Position numbers and translations under genes: made by a program
Part shown: in pieces, positions 34,348-41,402 of the stretch
Layout: the number at the start of each line of letters is the position of its first letter
How positions within the stretch are numbered: position 1 is the first letter of the stretch
Notes under the pieces: model-generated
Seen by the model: only the letters and a program-made list of their open reading frames with translations
Databases searched by the model: none
Told to the model about the DNA's origin: nothing
From: Simplicispira sp. 125
Lineage (GTDB): Bacteria > Pseudomonadota > Gammaproteobacteria > Burkholderiales > Burkholderiaceae_C
NCBI RefSeq assembly: GCF_003096555.1
Contig: NZ_QEKM01000001.1
Span: 2,108,001-2,172,000, forward strand
Direction of reading: 5' to 3'
DNA length: 64,000 bases

Positions 34348-34554
34348 TCACCCCCCACTCTTGCGCGGTGCGGCTGATGACAGCCACGCCACGCGAGCCG
34401 ATACGACAGATTCCTCTGCTGGCTTGTGCTTCTGGCATGTGTGCTGCGGAGGCAGGTACTTCCATACCGGGCCGATGGCGCAGATTGCAAAACCGTGCTT
34501 CGCCATTTGCCCCGATTTTTTTGGCGACCAGTGGATGCAGGATTGGCATGTCAT
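34348..34554 (-). CDS. Small Cys-rich (zinc-ribbon-like) protein
   Basis: 68 residues, starting MTCQSCIHWSPKK and containing GFAICAIGP and HTCQKHKPA: five Cys plus His that could bind one zinc. The opening CxxCIH(W/Y)S is shared with the 55-residue protein at 49394. ATGA overlap with the nuclease gene supports translation. Function unknown. Confidence 0.6.
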   Translation of the reverse strand: MTCQSCIHWSPKKSGQMAKHGFAICAIGPVWKYLPPQHTCQKHKPAEESVVSARVAWLSSAAPRKSGG

Positions 34555-35084
34555 TCATGTGCGCCACCACGGCTAACCGGGTGGGCCCTGGCGATTCGGT
34601 CGATGAACTCGCGCGCGGCGCCGCGGTCCCCGGTTTCGGGATCTGAGTCTGTTTTGCAGTCGCGGCCAATGATTCGGTACATGGTCCAGCCCTTCGCCTC
34701 GATGGCGCGCTGGCGCACTGCGTCGACCTCGGTGTTCCTGTGCCACTGCGAGCCGTCGCATTCGATGCAGACTTTGGCGACTGGGTTGGCGAAGTCGACA
34801 AAGTAGCCGTCGACGGGGTACTGCGGATACATCACCAGGTCGGCGGCGCGAATGTCGTGCCACAGCGCCCGTTCGATAGGCGTGAAAACGCTGATCCAAT
34901 CGACCTCATAGGGATCAATTCCCCACTCCGCGGACCCGGCCTCTTGAATCTGAGCGCCGACCAAGCGGTAAAACTGGCGCAAGGAAGGGCGGCGGGTTGC
35001 CTCGGACTGGATAGCCCTGGCGATGGGCTCGCGGATGCTGGCCAGCTCCATCTCATGCGCGATGCGCTTGGAATCGAATTTCAT
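34551..35084 (-). CDS. DUF559/Vsr-like PD-(D/E)xK endonuclease
   Basis: 177 residues. The C-terminal two-thirds carry a small restriction-endonuclease fold: FTPIERALWHDI (helix with Glu), then YPVDGYFVDFANP (Asp), VCIECDGSQWH (E-x-D pair), and RQRAIEAKGWTMYRI. This matches DUF559 and very-short-patch-repair-type nucleases, which bind metal through those acidic residues. It sits between DnaB and a Cys-rich gene/methyltransferase, with ATGA overlaps. It could be a repair or resolution enzyme in replication, or the cutting half of a nuclease-methylase pair. Confidence 0.75.
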   Translation of the reverse strand: MKFDSKRIAHEMELASIREPIARAIQSEATRRPSLRQFYRLVGAQIQEAGSAEWGIDPYEVDWISVFTPIERALWHDIRAADLVMYPQYPVDGYFVDFANPVAKVCIECDGSQWHRNTEVDAVRQRAIEAKGWTMYRIIGRDCKTDSDPETGDRGAAREFIDRIARAHPVSRGGAHE

Positions 35085-36442
35085 TCAAAGCCTTTCGACT
35101 GGGCCCCGACGCCCTTTTGCGGCGGTGGGCCCGCCCACGATTCGAACGATGTGAACTGGCCGTGATAGAACAGATTCACATCCCCTGTCCGTCCTTGGCG
35201 GTTCTTTGCGACACGAAGCAATGCGTAATTGCGAAAGTTCTCGCCAAGCTCTGGCTGGGCCTCGATTGGGCGATGAATGAAAGCCACCACATCGGCGTCC
35301 TGCTCGATTGCGCCGGAGTCGCGCAGGTCTTGCAGGCCGGGCACCTGCCCTACCCGCTCCACTCCGCCGCGGTTTACCTGGGCAAGGCAGATAACGGTGA
35401 TATCAAGGTCTTTGGCCAGGCCCTTAAGCCCGCGGCTGATCTCCTCGATTTGGTAGGCGCGCGGCTGCTTGCTGTCCATGCCGCTCATTAGGCCGATGTA
35501 GTCAACCACCAGAATGTCCAGCCCATGGCGGCGCTTGAGGGCCCGGGCCCGGCTGCGCACCTGCATGATGTTCAGCCCGGACTTGTCCGACACGAACCAG
35601 CGCAGGGTCTTGGCCTTCTCCACCCCGTCGACGATGCGGTCGTACTCCAGTCCTTTTTGTGGGCGCTTGATCATCCCGATGGATGCCCTGCTCAGGATGG
35701 CGGCTTGCCGGTCACGCACGTCGCTGTGCGGCATTTCCATGGACAGGAATCCAACGGACTGCGCCTGAGCCATGTAGAGCCCAATCGTCATGGCTAGAGC
35801 TGTCTTGCCCATGGCTGGGCGGGCCCCTATCACGACCAGGTTGCCGCGGCTCAATCCACCGTCGAGCATTTCGTCGAAGTCGTGCAGTCCGGTAGGCATG
35901 CCCTTCAACTTCCCCTCTTGGCGCTGGTCCAGCAGGTCAAGATGCTTGATCGCCGCGGTGTGCGCGTCGATCCAGTCGTCCGATTGCTCTACGTCATCCA
36001 GCTTTGCCAATTCGGCCTGGGCCCGGTCGATGCGCTCTTGCACCGGCCCCGTTTCATAGGCCAGTTCGGCCATCTTGTAGCTCAGGCCGTGCAGCTGGCG
36101 GGCTTTGAAGGCGTCGACCAGGGTTTGCACATGGCGCGATATGCCGCGGGCGCTATGGTTGTTGCAGCTAGCCACCTGCAGCACGTCAGACACCTCCAGC
36201 ACCCCGATCAGCGCGTCAACGATGCTCATCACGTCGCATCCGTTGCCAGCGGCCATCTGGCGACACAGCTCGGCATAGATGACCCGGTGCGCTTCAACCG
36301 CGAAGTGCTCGGGGCGCAGCCGGTCCGACACATCGTCAAACGCCGCGGGGAAGTTGATCAAGATGGACAGCGCCGCGGCCTCGATGTGCTCGTTACAGAA
36401 GTGCCCGGGGGTTGCCAGAATCTCTGGCGAATCGGATTTCAT
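35081..36442 (-). CDS. Replicative DNA helicase, DnaB type
   Basis: 453 residues, the normal length. The N-terminal domain (about 15-120) is followed by the RecA-like motor with Walker A GARPAMGKT at 206-214, Walker B LDILVVDYIGLM, and the DnaB motif LKGLAKDLDITVICLAQVNR followed by LRDSGAIEQDADVVAFIHR. It would unwind DNA ahead of host polymerase at the phage origin. It overlaps HNH and nuclease genes by ATGA on its two sides. Confidence 0.95.
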   Translation of the reverse strand: MKSDSPEILATPGHFCNEHIEAAALSILINFPAAFDDVSDRLRPEHFAVEAHRVIYAELCRQMAAGNGCDVMSIVDALIGVLEVSDVLQVASCNNHSARGISRHVQTLVDAFKARQLHGLSYKMAELAYETGPVQERIDRAQAELAKLDDVEQSDDWIDAHTAAIKHLDLLDQRQEGKLKGMPTGLHDFDEMLDGGLSRGNLVVIGARPAMGKTALAMTIGLYMAQAQSVGFLSMEMPHSDVRDRQAAILSRASIGMIKRPQKGLEYDRIVDGVEKAKTLRWFVSDKSGLNIMQVRSRARALKRRHGLDILVVDYIGLMSGMDSKQPRAYQIEEISRGLKGLAKDLDITVICLAQVNRGGVERVGQVPGLQDLRDSGAIEQDADVVAFIHRPIEAQPELGENFRNYALLRVAKNRQGRTGDVNLFYHGQFTSFESWAGPPPQKGVGAQSKGFE

Positions 36443-36918
36443 GCGTGCTCCTTTTGCAGCGCAGCTTTGTAGGCTTCACCGGCCGCTGCCGCTGTATCGA
36501 ACGTCCCTAAGTAGCGATGAACGCCATGAATACGGCGCTGAGCGACGAAGCGCTGACGATGCTTGTAAACACCCAGAACCCCCGTCCTCGCATCGCGGTC
36601 TGCCCCCTTGCGGTTGCTCATGTTTGTTGACCTGTCAACATCACGCAAATTAGCTATGCGGTTGTCAGCGCGCTCGCCATTGATGTGGTCAATCTCCATC
36701 GCAGGCCATACACCGTGGTGAAGCAGCCAAGCCAATCGGTGGGCGTGGTAGTTGAGACCATCAAGTCGGATCACCACGTACCCGTTGGTGCCTATGCGTC
36801 CCGCTTGTTGCCCAATGCAGATTTTTCTGCTGGGGCGGGATGCCCATGTGAGCAATCCTGAGTCCGGGTCGTAAGCAAGGCGTTCACGCACTCGCTCCAA
36901 CGTTGCTTGTTCACGCAT
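36439..36918 (-). CDS. HNH homing endonuclease with AP2-like domain
   Basis: 159 residues and a paralogue of the gene at 24099: it shares HRLAWLLHHGVWPAMEIDHING and the phrase NRIANLRDVDRSTN nearly word for word, then the AP2-like end (TGVLGVYKHRQRFVAQRRIHGVHRYLGTF). It lies between the initiator and DnaB genes, in frame with the operon; its start overlaps the initiator stop by 8 bp. Confidence 0.9.
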   Translation of the reverse strand: MREQATLERVRERLAYDPDSGLLTWASRPSRKICIGQQAGRIGTNGYVVIRLDGLNYHAHRLAWLLHHGVWPAMEIDHINGERADNRIANLRDVDRSTNMSNRKGADRDARTGVLGVYKHRQRFVAQRRIHGVHRYLGTFDTAAAAGEAYKAALQKEHA

Positions 36919-37672
36919 GGGTAGCAGTCCTTTCTATTACGTGCTTCTTCCCTTTTTCCGTCAGCAGGAAATCGAAATCGCACTGCCAACCCTCATGCCC
37001 CGCGGCTTTGTGCCCGCGGCCCATCAGGAAATCGTTGTCCCGGGCCCGGGTGAAGTAGCCGCGGATCCATTCCATCGCCTGGCCCGCATCGGTTGCCCGC
37101 GGCGTGCCGTCAGACTTTTTCGAGGTCAACACGAACCGCCAGAAAGCCGACACGCATTTGCGGCGGCTGTCGTTCATCAATCGGACGGATGGAAGCTCGG
37201 GGAGGATTTCGTGGTACAGGTCGACCACGGATTGCGTGTCGCACCGCGGCGACTTGTCGGCACTGCCGACAGAAGCGTTAGCTTCTTTATCTGTATCTGT
37301 ATCTGTATCTGGGGGCGTTGCTGCAACGTTGCGCAACGTTTCAACGATTTCGGAAGTTGCCTTTTTAGCCTCCCGGCTCTTACGGCTGCGCTCTGTGCTG
37401 CTATCAGAATTGAACTGGCGTTTATCCCAATTCAGCAGATTCCATTCCGAATCGGTGAACCCTTTTCGGACGAAAAGCGCTTTCGTTTCGGTCAATTCGT
37501 CCGCCGAAATGTGCATGGCGAACTGAATCTCATCTTCTTGCAACGTTGCAAGAACGTCGCTGCAACGGAGGCACATCAACATCATCAGGCGGCGCTGCAT
37601 TGCTTCGCTCATGCTCTGGACCTTCGGGTCCGTTGCAAACTCGGAATACACGCGAAACCATGGATTTGCCAT
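36911..37672 (-). CDS. Phage replication initiator-like protein
   Basis: 253 residues. The start MANPWFRVYSEFATDPKVQSMSEAMQRRLMMLMCLRCSD is typical of phage replication proteins of the O/DnaD-like kind. A short Asp-Thr repeat linker follows (about 123-128), then a C-terminal domain (FWRFVLTSKKSDGTPRATDAGQAMEWIRGYFTRARDNDFLMGRG) that likely contacts the helicase. The gene contains palindromes and a hexamer repeat that could be the origin. It is followed by an HNH gene and dnaB. The start at 37672 overlaps the upstream stop (TGATG). Confidence 0.75.
   Translation of the reverse strand: MANPWFRVYSEFATDPKVQSMSEAMQRRLMMLMCLRCSDVLATLQEDEIQFAMHISADELTETKALFVRKGFTDSEWNLLNWDKRQFNSDSSTERSRKSREAKKATSEIVETLRNVAATPPDTDTDTDKEANASVGSADKSPRCDTQSVVDLYHEILPELPSVRLMNDSRRKCVSAFWRFVLTSKKSDGTPRATDAGQAMEWIRGYFTRARDNDFLMGRGHKAAGHEGWQCDFDFLLTEKGKKHVIERTATHA
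37288..37348. other. Candidate phage origin inside the initiator gene
   Basis: Four TATCTG units (37288-37311) are followed by two GCAACGTT boxes 10 bp apart, which together form the perfect 16-bp palindrome AACGTTGCGCAACGTT (37325-37340). A further perfect palindrome, TTGCAACGTTGCAA, lies at 37538-37551. Iterons inside an initiator gene recall lambda ori in O. Direct evidence of use is lacking. Confidence 0.45.
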
Positions 37673-37863
37673 CAGTGACTCGCTTCCCAGGCTGCGAACT
37701 TGGCACCTTGGCGGGCCAGGGTCTGAGCCTTCATTTCTTCCAAGTGCTTGCGCGCGCCGTCGCGGTCTCCAACGGCCATAGCAATCTGCAGGTCCACGCC
37801 TGCAAGCTGTGCAGCCAGATCGCGGCGCTTGTCGATCAGTTGGGCGAGTTCGGTATCGTTCAT
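37672..37863 (-). CDS. 63-residue coiled-coil phage protein
   Basis: Starts MNDTELAQLIDKRRDLAAQLAGVDLQIAMAVGDRDGARKHLEEMKAQTLARQGAK and is almost wholly helical. It is joined to neighbours by ATGA and TGATG overlaps. Function unknown. Confidence 0.6.
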   Translation of the reverse strand: MNDTELAQLIDKRRDLAAQLAGVDLQIAMAVGDRDGARKHLEEMKAQTLARQGAKFAAWEASH

Positions 37864-38024
37864 ACAGCCGCCTTGCTGATAGCCTTGCGGCGCTCGGTGC
37901 TGGCCCGTCCTGTCTCTTGGTTCTCCAGCACAAAGCCGGGGTAGCGCTTGAGGGCCATTGCTGGGCGCTTGATGCCAGCGCAAGGGGCTGGGGTAGCCTT
38001 GGGGCGAATGGTGGGGAATGTCAT
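37860..38024 (-). CDS. 54-residue basic phage protein
   Basis: Starts MTFPTIRPKATPAPCAGIKRPAMALKRYPGFVLENQETGRAS and ends in a basic helix (TERRKAISKAAV). Both ends use ATGA overlaps (with the CII-like and 63-residue genes), which argues that it is translated. Function unknown. Confidence 0.55.
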   Translation of the reverse strand: MTFPTIRPKATPAPCAGIKRPAMALKRYPGFVLENQETGRASTERRKAISKAAV

Positions 38025-38407
38025 GCGACCGCCCGGATGCCGCCACGGGCCTTGAGGTGTTCCATGGCCCGCATGGCGCGCTCCATCGTTTGGGCGGCGC
38101 TGTTCATCACTTCGACCAGCTTTACCGCCTCATCCTCGGGAGCTTTGCGGTCGGGGCGGGCGTGCAATGTTTCGTCGCAAGCGTGATAGAGCGGGTCGTA
38201 GCACTCGCAATAAGACATGAGGCGCATGACCTGGCCGAACGACAGTTTCTGCGTGCCGGTTGGGTTGCAGCAGTCCTTGAGACGGGCATAGGCGCTCTCT
38301 GGCTTCATGTCGGGGAACATGTGTGCGGCAACCAATTTGAAGGGCTTGCCGCTGTTGCCAATCGCGGTGGCGATCGCGTCGTATTCGTCGTCGTAGAACA
38401 GCTTCAT
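38021..38407 (-). CDS. CII-like phage regulatory protein
   Basis: 128 residues. The centre (PESAYARLKDCCNPTGTQKLSFGQVMRLMSYCECYDPLYHACDE) resembles the CII/CP76 group of phage regulators that bind DNA with a helical domain; the tail is helical (AVKLVEVMNSAAQTMERAMRAMEHLK). It is the second gene after cro on the leftward early transcript, the position of cII. GGAG lies 6 nt before the start at 38407. The exact DNA role is inferred. Confidence 0.6.
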   Translation of the reverse strand: MKLFYDDEYDAIATAIGNSGKPFKLVAAHMFPDMKPESAYARLKDCCNPTGTQKLSFGQVMRLMSYCECYDPLYHACDETLHARPDRKAPEDEAVKLVEVMNSAAQTMERAMRAMEHLKARGGIRAVA

Positions 38408-38508
38408 GGAAGGCTCCGTAACTGTTAGGGGCAAAAAGGGGTGACCGTTTTGGCCAAAAAAAAGACCATCTGTGCATGCAAAACGAAACACAGATGGCAG
38501 TTCATGGC

Positions 38509-38739
38509 TCAGGCCGTAGCGGTGGGCTTGGCTTTGCGGGGTGGCGCCCATGTGAAGGTCGGGCACAGCCGCTTACGGTCAATGCCCGACAAAGCTTCAA
38601 AAGCGGCGGCGTGTTTGGCGGGAATGAAGCCTTGGCGCTTCCAGTCATTCACGGTCTGCTTGGAGACCCCCAATGACGCGGCAACAGCAGCTTGCTTTCC
38701 CCGAGGCTCAAGAAATGCGTTCAGTTCTGGGTTGTCCAT
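38509..38739 (-). CDS. Cro-like repressor (YdaS-type HTH)
   Basis: 76 residues. MDNPELNAFLEPRGKQAAVAASLGVSKQTVNDWKRQGFIPAKHAAAFEALSGIDRKRLCPTFTW is a YdaS/Cro-type helix-turn-helix that ends with the usual Pro-rich tail. It is divergent from the CI-type gene and first on the leftward transcript. It would shut down early promoters in lytic growth. Confidence 0.85.
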   Translation of the reverse strand: MDNPELNAFLEPRGKQAAVAASLGVSKQTVNDWKRQGFIPAKHAAAFEALSGIDRKRLCPTFTWAPPRKAKPTATA

Positions 38740-38745
38740 TCCCCG

Positions 38746-38814
38746 AGTATGGTTCAACCAGACACCATCAGTCAAGTTCAACCGTACGAATAGTTTCGCA
38801 TGATGAACCAAGTC
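38746..38814 (-). promoter_or_regulatory. Leftward early promoter (pR-like) with three operator sites
   Basis: On the minus strand, TTGACT (38775-38770), 18 bp and CATACT (38751-38746) lead into cro. Operator-like boxes are GGTTCAACC at 38751-38759 (perfect GGTTnAACC palindrome, on the -10), AGTTCAACC at 38775-38783 (on the -35), and TGATGAACC at 38801-38809 toward CI. The box centres are 24 and 26 bp apart, as in lambda OR. The same arrangement appears at 40068-40109. Confidence 0.75.
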
Positions 38815-38828
38815 TTTATGCTCAAAAG

Positions 38829-39236
38829 ATGGATAAAAACGCCAGCTTTGGATTCGGTGTCAGGCTAAAAGAAGCTCGCCAAGCTGCCAGGCTCAGCGGG
38901 TCCGAATTGGGCCGTGGAGCTGGTGACAAACCAGGGAAAGATGCGTCCAAGCAATCCGTGGCAGACTGGGAGGCAGAGCGGCACTACCCCAAAGCCGATC
39001 AGTTGCGTTTGATATGCCTAAAACTGAATATCAGTGCCGATTACCTGATCTTTGGCGACATAAAGAAGGACGCGGAGTTGATCAAGGCCGCGAGCGTCGT
39101 GCAAGCGCTGACAGAAGAACAACGCAAACAGTTGCTCTCCATGATGCTTGGCCCCGCTGTATCTGATGGGCACGTAGAAAAGCACTTTCCTCCGGCGCCG
39201 CAACAACCAGCCGTCACCAAGAAAGGCAAAGTATGA
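38829..39236 (+). CDS. CI-type repressor, HTH only, no autoprotease domain
   Basis: 135 residues. An HTH_3/XRE-like domain covers about residues 8-75 (FGVRLKEARQAARLSGSELGRGAGDK, then KQSVADWEAERHYPKADQLRLICLKLNISADYLIFG). The remaining 60 residues are a short helix and tail with no S24 peptidase motif, so it cannot cleave itself with RecA as lambda CI does. It diverges from cro across the operator region. Its stop overlaps the next gene by ATGA, so both are made in the lysogen. Confidence 0.83.
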   Translation: MDKNASFGFGVRLKEARQAARLSGSELGRGAGDKPGKDASKQSVADWEAERHYPKADQLRLICLKLNISADYLIFGDIKKDAELIKAASVVQALTEEQRKQLLSMMLGPAVSDGHVEKHFPPAPQQPAVTKKGKV

Positions 39237-39952
39237 AAGCCATGGCCATATTGATTCTCGCAGCGCTGCCTTTTGGCGTGTACGCGGAACAGGAAGAGAG
39301 GCCGTTCCGCATTGGCGAGTGCTACACAGCCATGTGGATGGACTCAAGAGCCGCGCCAGCAGCTACACGGCTTGGGGTTGGACAAACCACAATACCGCTG
39401 TCACTGCGGACATCAAGAGCAAAAGCGAACGCCAAGGAGCGACAGGCGCTTGAGTTTTTGGTGGCTGAATTGCAGAGTTGTCAGAAGCAAGACCAGCAAG
39501 CCCGCACTGCTTACCATCCATTGGCAAAACAGACGATAGAAGAATTCGAAGCAAACTATCGTTCTATCTTGGCAAAAACGTTTTCTGGTGATCTCGCGTG
39601 GGGCGCGACTATTGAAGCCACAGAAGAAAATGCTCGACATTTTGAGCATAAATTGGCAGAACTCGCAGCGATGGTTAGGGCGCAGCATGCCGCCCAGTCC
39701 GAAAAGGAGGAAGCTGCAAAAGCGCTCATTGCAGCCCAAGAAGAAGATCGTCGCAAGGCCGCGCTGCGCTTAGATTTCGAGCGCCAGCAACAGGCCGAAT
39801 CCATGCGGCGCCAGGAAGAGATCGCCAAACGGGAGCAGGACAATCGTGAGATATCTAGCGGCTTGCTGTTGCTGCAGATGGCAAGACCACGCCCCGCCAT
39901 AAACTGTCGAAGCACCCGCTTCTTTGACACAGTGAACACAACGTGTAACTAA
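39233..39952 (+). CDS. Exported coiled-coil protein co-expressed with the repressor (lysogenic conversion candidate)
   Basis: 239 residues. A clear signal peptide (MKAMAILILAALPFGVYA) precedes a mature part with a predicted coiled coil (about 145-205, rich in Glu, Ala, Gln, Arg and Lys) and a C-terminal Cys motif (PAINCRSTRFFDTVNTTCN). It starts inside the repressor stop (ATGA) and is followed by a terminator, so it belongs to the prophage-maintenance transcript. Such morons often alter the envelope or block superinfection. No family match is known to me. Confidence 0.65.
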   Translation: MKAMAILILAALPFGVYAEQEERPFRIGECYTAMWMDSRAAPAATRLGVGQTTIPLSLRTSRAKANAKERQALEFLVAELQSCQKQDQQARTAYHPLAKQTIEEFEANYRSILAKTFSGDLAWGATIEATEENARHFEHKLAELAAMVRAQHAAQSEKEEAAKALIAAQEEDRRKAALRLDFERQQQAESMRRQEEIAKREQDNREISSGLLLLQMARPRPAINCRSTRFFDTVNTTCN

Positions 39953-39967
39953 GAGCCCACAACAAGC

Positions 39968-39994
39968 CAAACCGCCCGCCGAGGCGGTTTTTTG
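39968..39994 (+). terminator. Terminator of the repressor operon
   Basis: The stem AACCGCC/GGCGGTT with a 6-nt loop and six T ends the transcript 16 nt after the exported-protein gene. It separates the lysogenic operon from the rightward early operon. Confidence 0.9.
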
Positions 39995-40020
39995 TGGTCT
40001 GTCGCTTCTTTATGCCGTCT

Positions 40021-40109
40021 TGTACGGTTTGACACGACGCTACATGACAACAAATTCTATAAGAAATGTCCGGTTTAACTTGACCTTGTGTGTACGGTTC
40101 AGCCATACT
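40021..40109 (+). promoter_or_regulatory. Rightward early promoter (pL-like) with operator sites
   Basis: TTGACC (40080-40085), 18 bp and CATACT (40104-40109) form a promoter. GGTTTAAC overlaps the -35, TACGGTTCA lies in the spacer next to the -10, and a third box GTACGGTTTGAC sits at 40022-40033. Each element matches the cro promoter in place and spacing, so the same repressor very likely controls both. Confidence 0.75.
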
Positions 40110-40489
40110 TCACCCATGCCGCAAACAACGGCACAGGTGAACGGCCCACGATACGGTCGGAACTGAGGCGATGCCCTACGGGGAGCAAATCAGGGCAGGT
40201 ACACCGATACCTGATGAGGCGGCGGCCAAGAGCAGAAAACGCGGTTGTCGATAGGCGAGTTACCCGGACAAAAGAAGCCAATCAGGCGCGGGGTACTTGG
40301 GCGTGGCGAACCCTTAACGCAATCAATGAAGCCTTCAAACCACCCGTCGAGCCTCAGAGCGTCATAGCTTGGGCCTAGACCTTCCCTCAGTGGAGCCGGA
40401 CCGAGTAACCGGCATGGCCTTGGAGACAGGGCCGAAACCAGAGCGCATTGATAGGCAGTGCTCTCTGTTTTTCAACAAAGGAACACCTT
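40110..40489 (+). other. 380-nt leader of the rightward operon, no firm gene
   Basis: It lies between the promoter and the first clear gene. Short frames are present (16, 27 and 54 codons; one is Arg-rich, starting MRRRPRAENAVV at 40214), but none has a good ribosome site. The position suits an N-like antiterminator or nut-type RNA sites, which I could not identify with certainty. Confidence 0.35.
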
Positions 40490-40801
40490 ATGACTTCAGA
40501 CGGCATAGAGCAGGAAATTCAAGCCAAGGGCCTGACAGCGGCGCGCGTTACGCCTGCCGATGTAGATGCAAATATTGCGACTGTCGAATATGTAAAGCAC
40601 ATATCGGCGGGCCGGAAAGTGCTGCGCTGGGCGGTGATCACAACCACAAGCGGATTCGCCGTTGTCGGCAAGCCATCTGCCAGCGTATCGCCAGAGAACG
40701 ACGACGAAGACATTGGCAAAAAGGTTGCCTTTGATAACTCAAAAGCTGAGCTTTGGCCTTTGATGGGCTACGCACTGCAAACCAAACTGACCAACACGTA
40801 A
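40490..40801 (+). CDS. Gp49-like phage protein
   Basis: 103 residues. RVTPADVDANIATVEYV, then VLRWAVITTTSGFAVVGKPSASVSPENDDEDIGKKVAFDNSKAELWPLMGYAL matches the Gp49 family of small phage proteins, common at the start of early operons. Its role is unknown; some phages carry it near recombination genes. AAAGGAACACCTT precedes the ATG at 40490. Confidence 0.8.
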   Translation: MTSDGIEQEIQAKGLTAARVTPADVDANIATVEYVKHISAGRKVLRWAVITTTSGFAVVGKPSASVSPENDDEDIGKKVAFDNSKAELWPLMGYALQTKLTNT

Positions 40802-41045
40802 CCCCACCCGCCCCTACACCAGGGGCCTGGAGTGCTTTGATGGGCGGCGATGTGGAAAGTGTTGGGGTCTCCCAGCGCCTCTGCCTCGGTACGCGCTGGC
40901 TATCACTATCCAACTTTATCTGGCAGCAGATAAACACACACAGCCCTGCAATGCCAGATAACGCCGTAGTTCAGGCGAGCGGCGCACCCACTTTAAACCA
41001 AGGCACGGCGGCATGTTCCGCTTCCCCTGCAACGGAGAGTTAGAC

Positions 41046-41237
41046 ATGACTGCTGGAGAACTGAAGGATGCAGAACGCAGGGCGCTGAACATCCTGGACA
41101 AGTGGAATGACTGCACTGGTGTTGTGTCTCGCGGAGGTAGCTACTACTACGAGTTGCAAGGGGTGATTGAGGACGCCGTGCGGTGCGGCGCTCAAGCGGC
41201 TTGTGGTGTGCATGAGCCGCTTGAAAGCGAGAAGTAA
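41046..41237 (+). CDS. 63-residue phage protein of unknown function
   Basis: Starts MTAGELKDAERRALNILDKWNDCTGVVSRGGSYYYELQGVIEDAVRCGAQAACG. GGAG lies 9 nt before the ATG, which follows a 244-nt gene-free gap. Three Cys are present. It looks like a compact helical protein. Confidence 0.55.
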   Translation: MTAGELKDAERRALNILDKWNDCTGVVSRGGSYYYELQGVIEDAVRCGAQAACGVHEPLESEK

Positions 41238-41241
41238 TGAC

Positions 41242-41350
41242 TAACGCAATTTATCCCGCAAAACCTGCGGAATAACATCACCCTGCACCCAATCAAAGCA
41301 GGCTGCAACGCTTACCAGTAAAGCGCTGACAGCTATCATAAAAATAGCGA
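41242..41350. repeat. 109-bp direct repeat, copy 1
   Basis: It differs from 48011-48119 at only three positions. It contains CCGCAAAACCTGCGG and, in its last third, an AGCGCT-type element (ACGCTTACCAGTAAAGCGCT, then AGCTATCATAAAAATAGC). It lies just before a terminator. Confidence 0.93.
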
Positions 41351-41369
41351 CAACCCCCGCGCAACACAC

Positions 41370-41393
41370 AGCCCTGCAATGCGGGGCTTTTTT
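41370..41393 (+). terminator. Terminator in the right early operon
   Basis: The stem AGCCC/GGGCT around a TGCAATGCG loop is followed by six T. The next gene's ribosome site (GGAGG) begins at once, so the gene downstream needs read-through or antitermination. Confidence 0.8.
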
Positions 41394-41402
41394 GGAGGAT
41401 TT

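Noticed and set aside
39968..39994. Repressor-operon terminator considered as an operator
   Set aside because: The GGCGGTT arms resemble the GGTT boxes only by chance; the stem-loop and T run fit a terminator.
40088..40378. 96-codon frame starting in the rightward promoter
   Set aside because: Its first codons overlap the -35 and -10 elements, and no inner start has a ribosome site; kept only as part of the leader note.
40802..41045. Frame continuing from within the Gp49-like gene to 41043
   Set aside because: No ribosome site or family pattern. The stretch shares ACACAGCCCTGCAATGC with the terminator region at 41366, so it may hold a decayed copy, but I could not make a feature of it.
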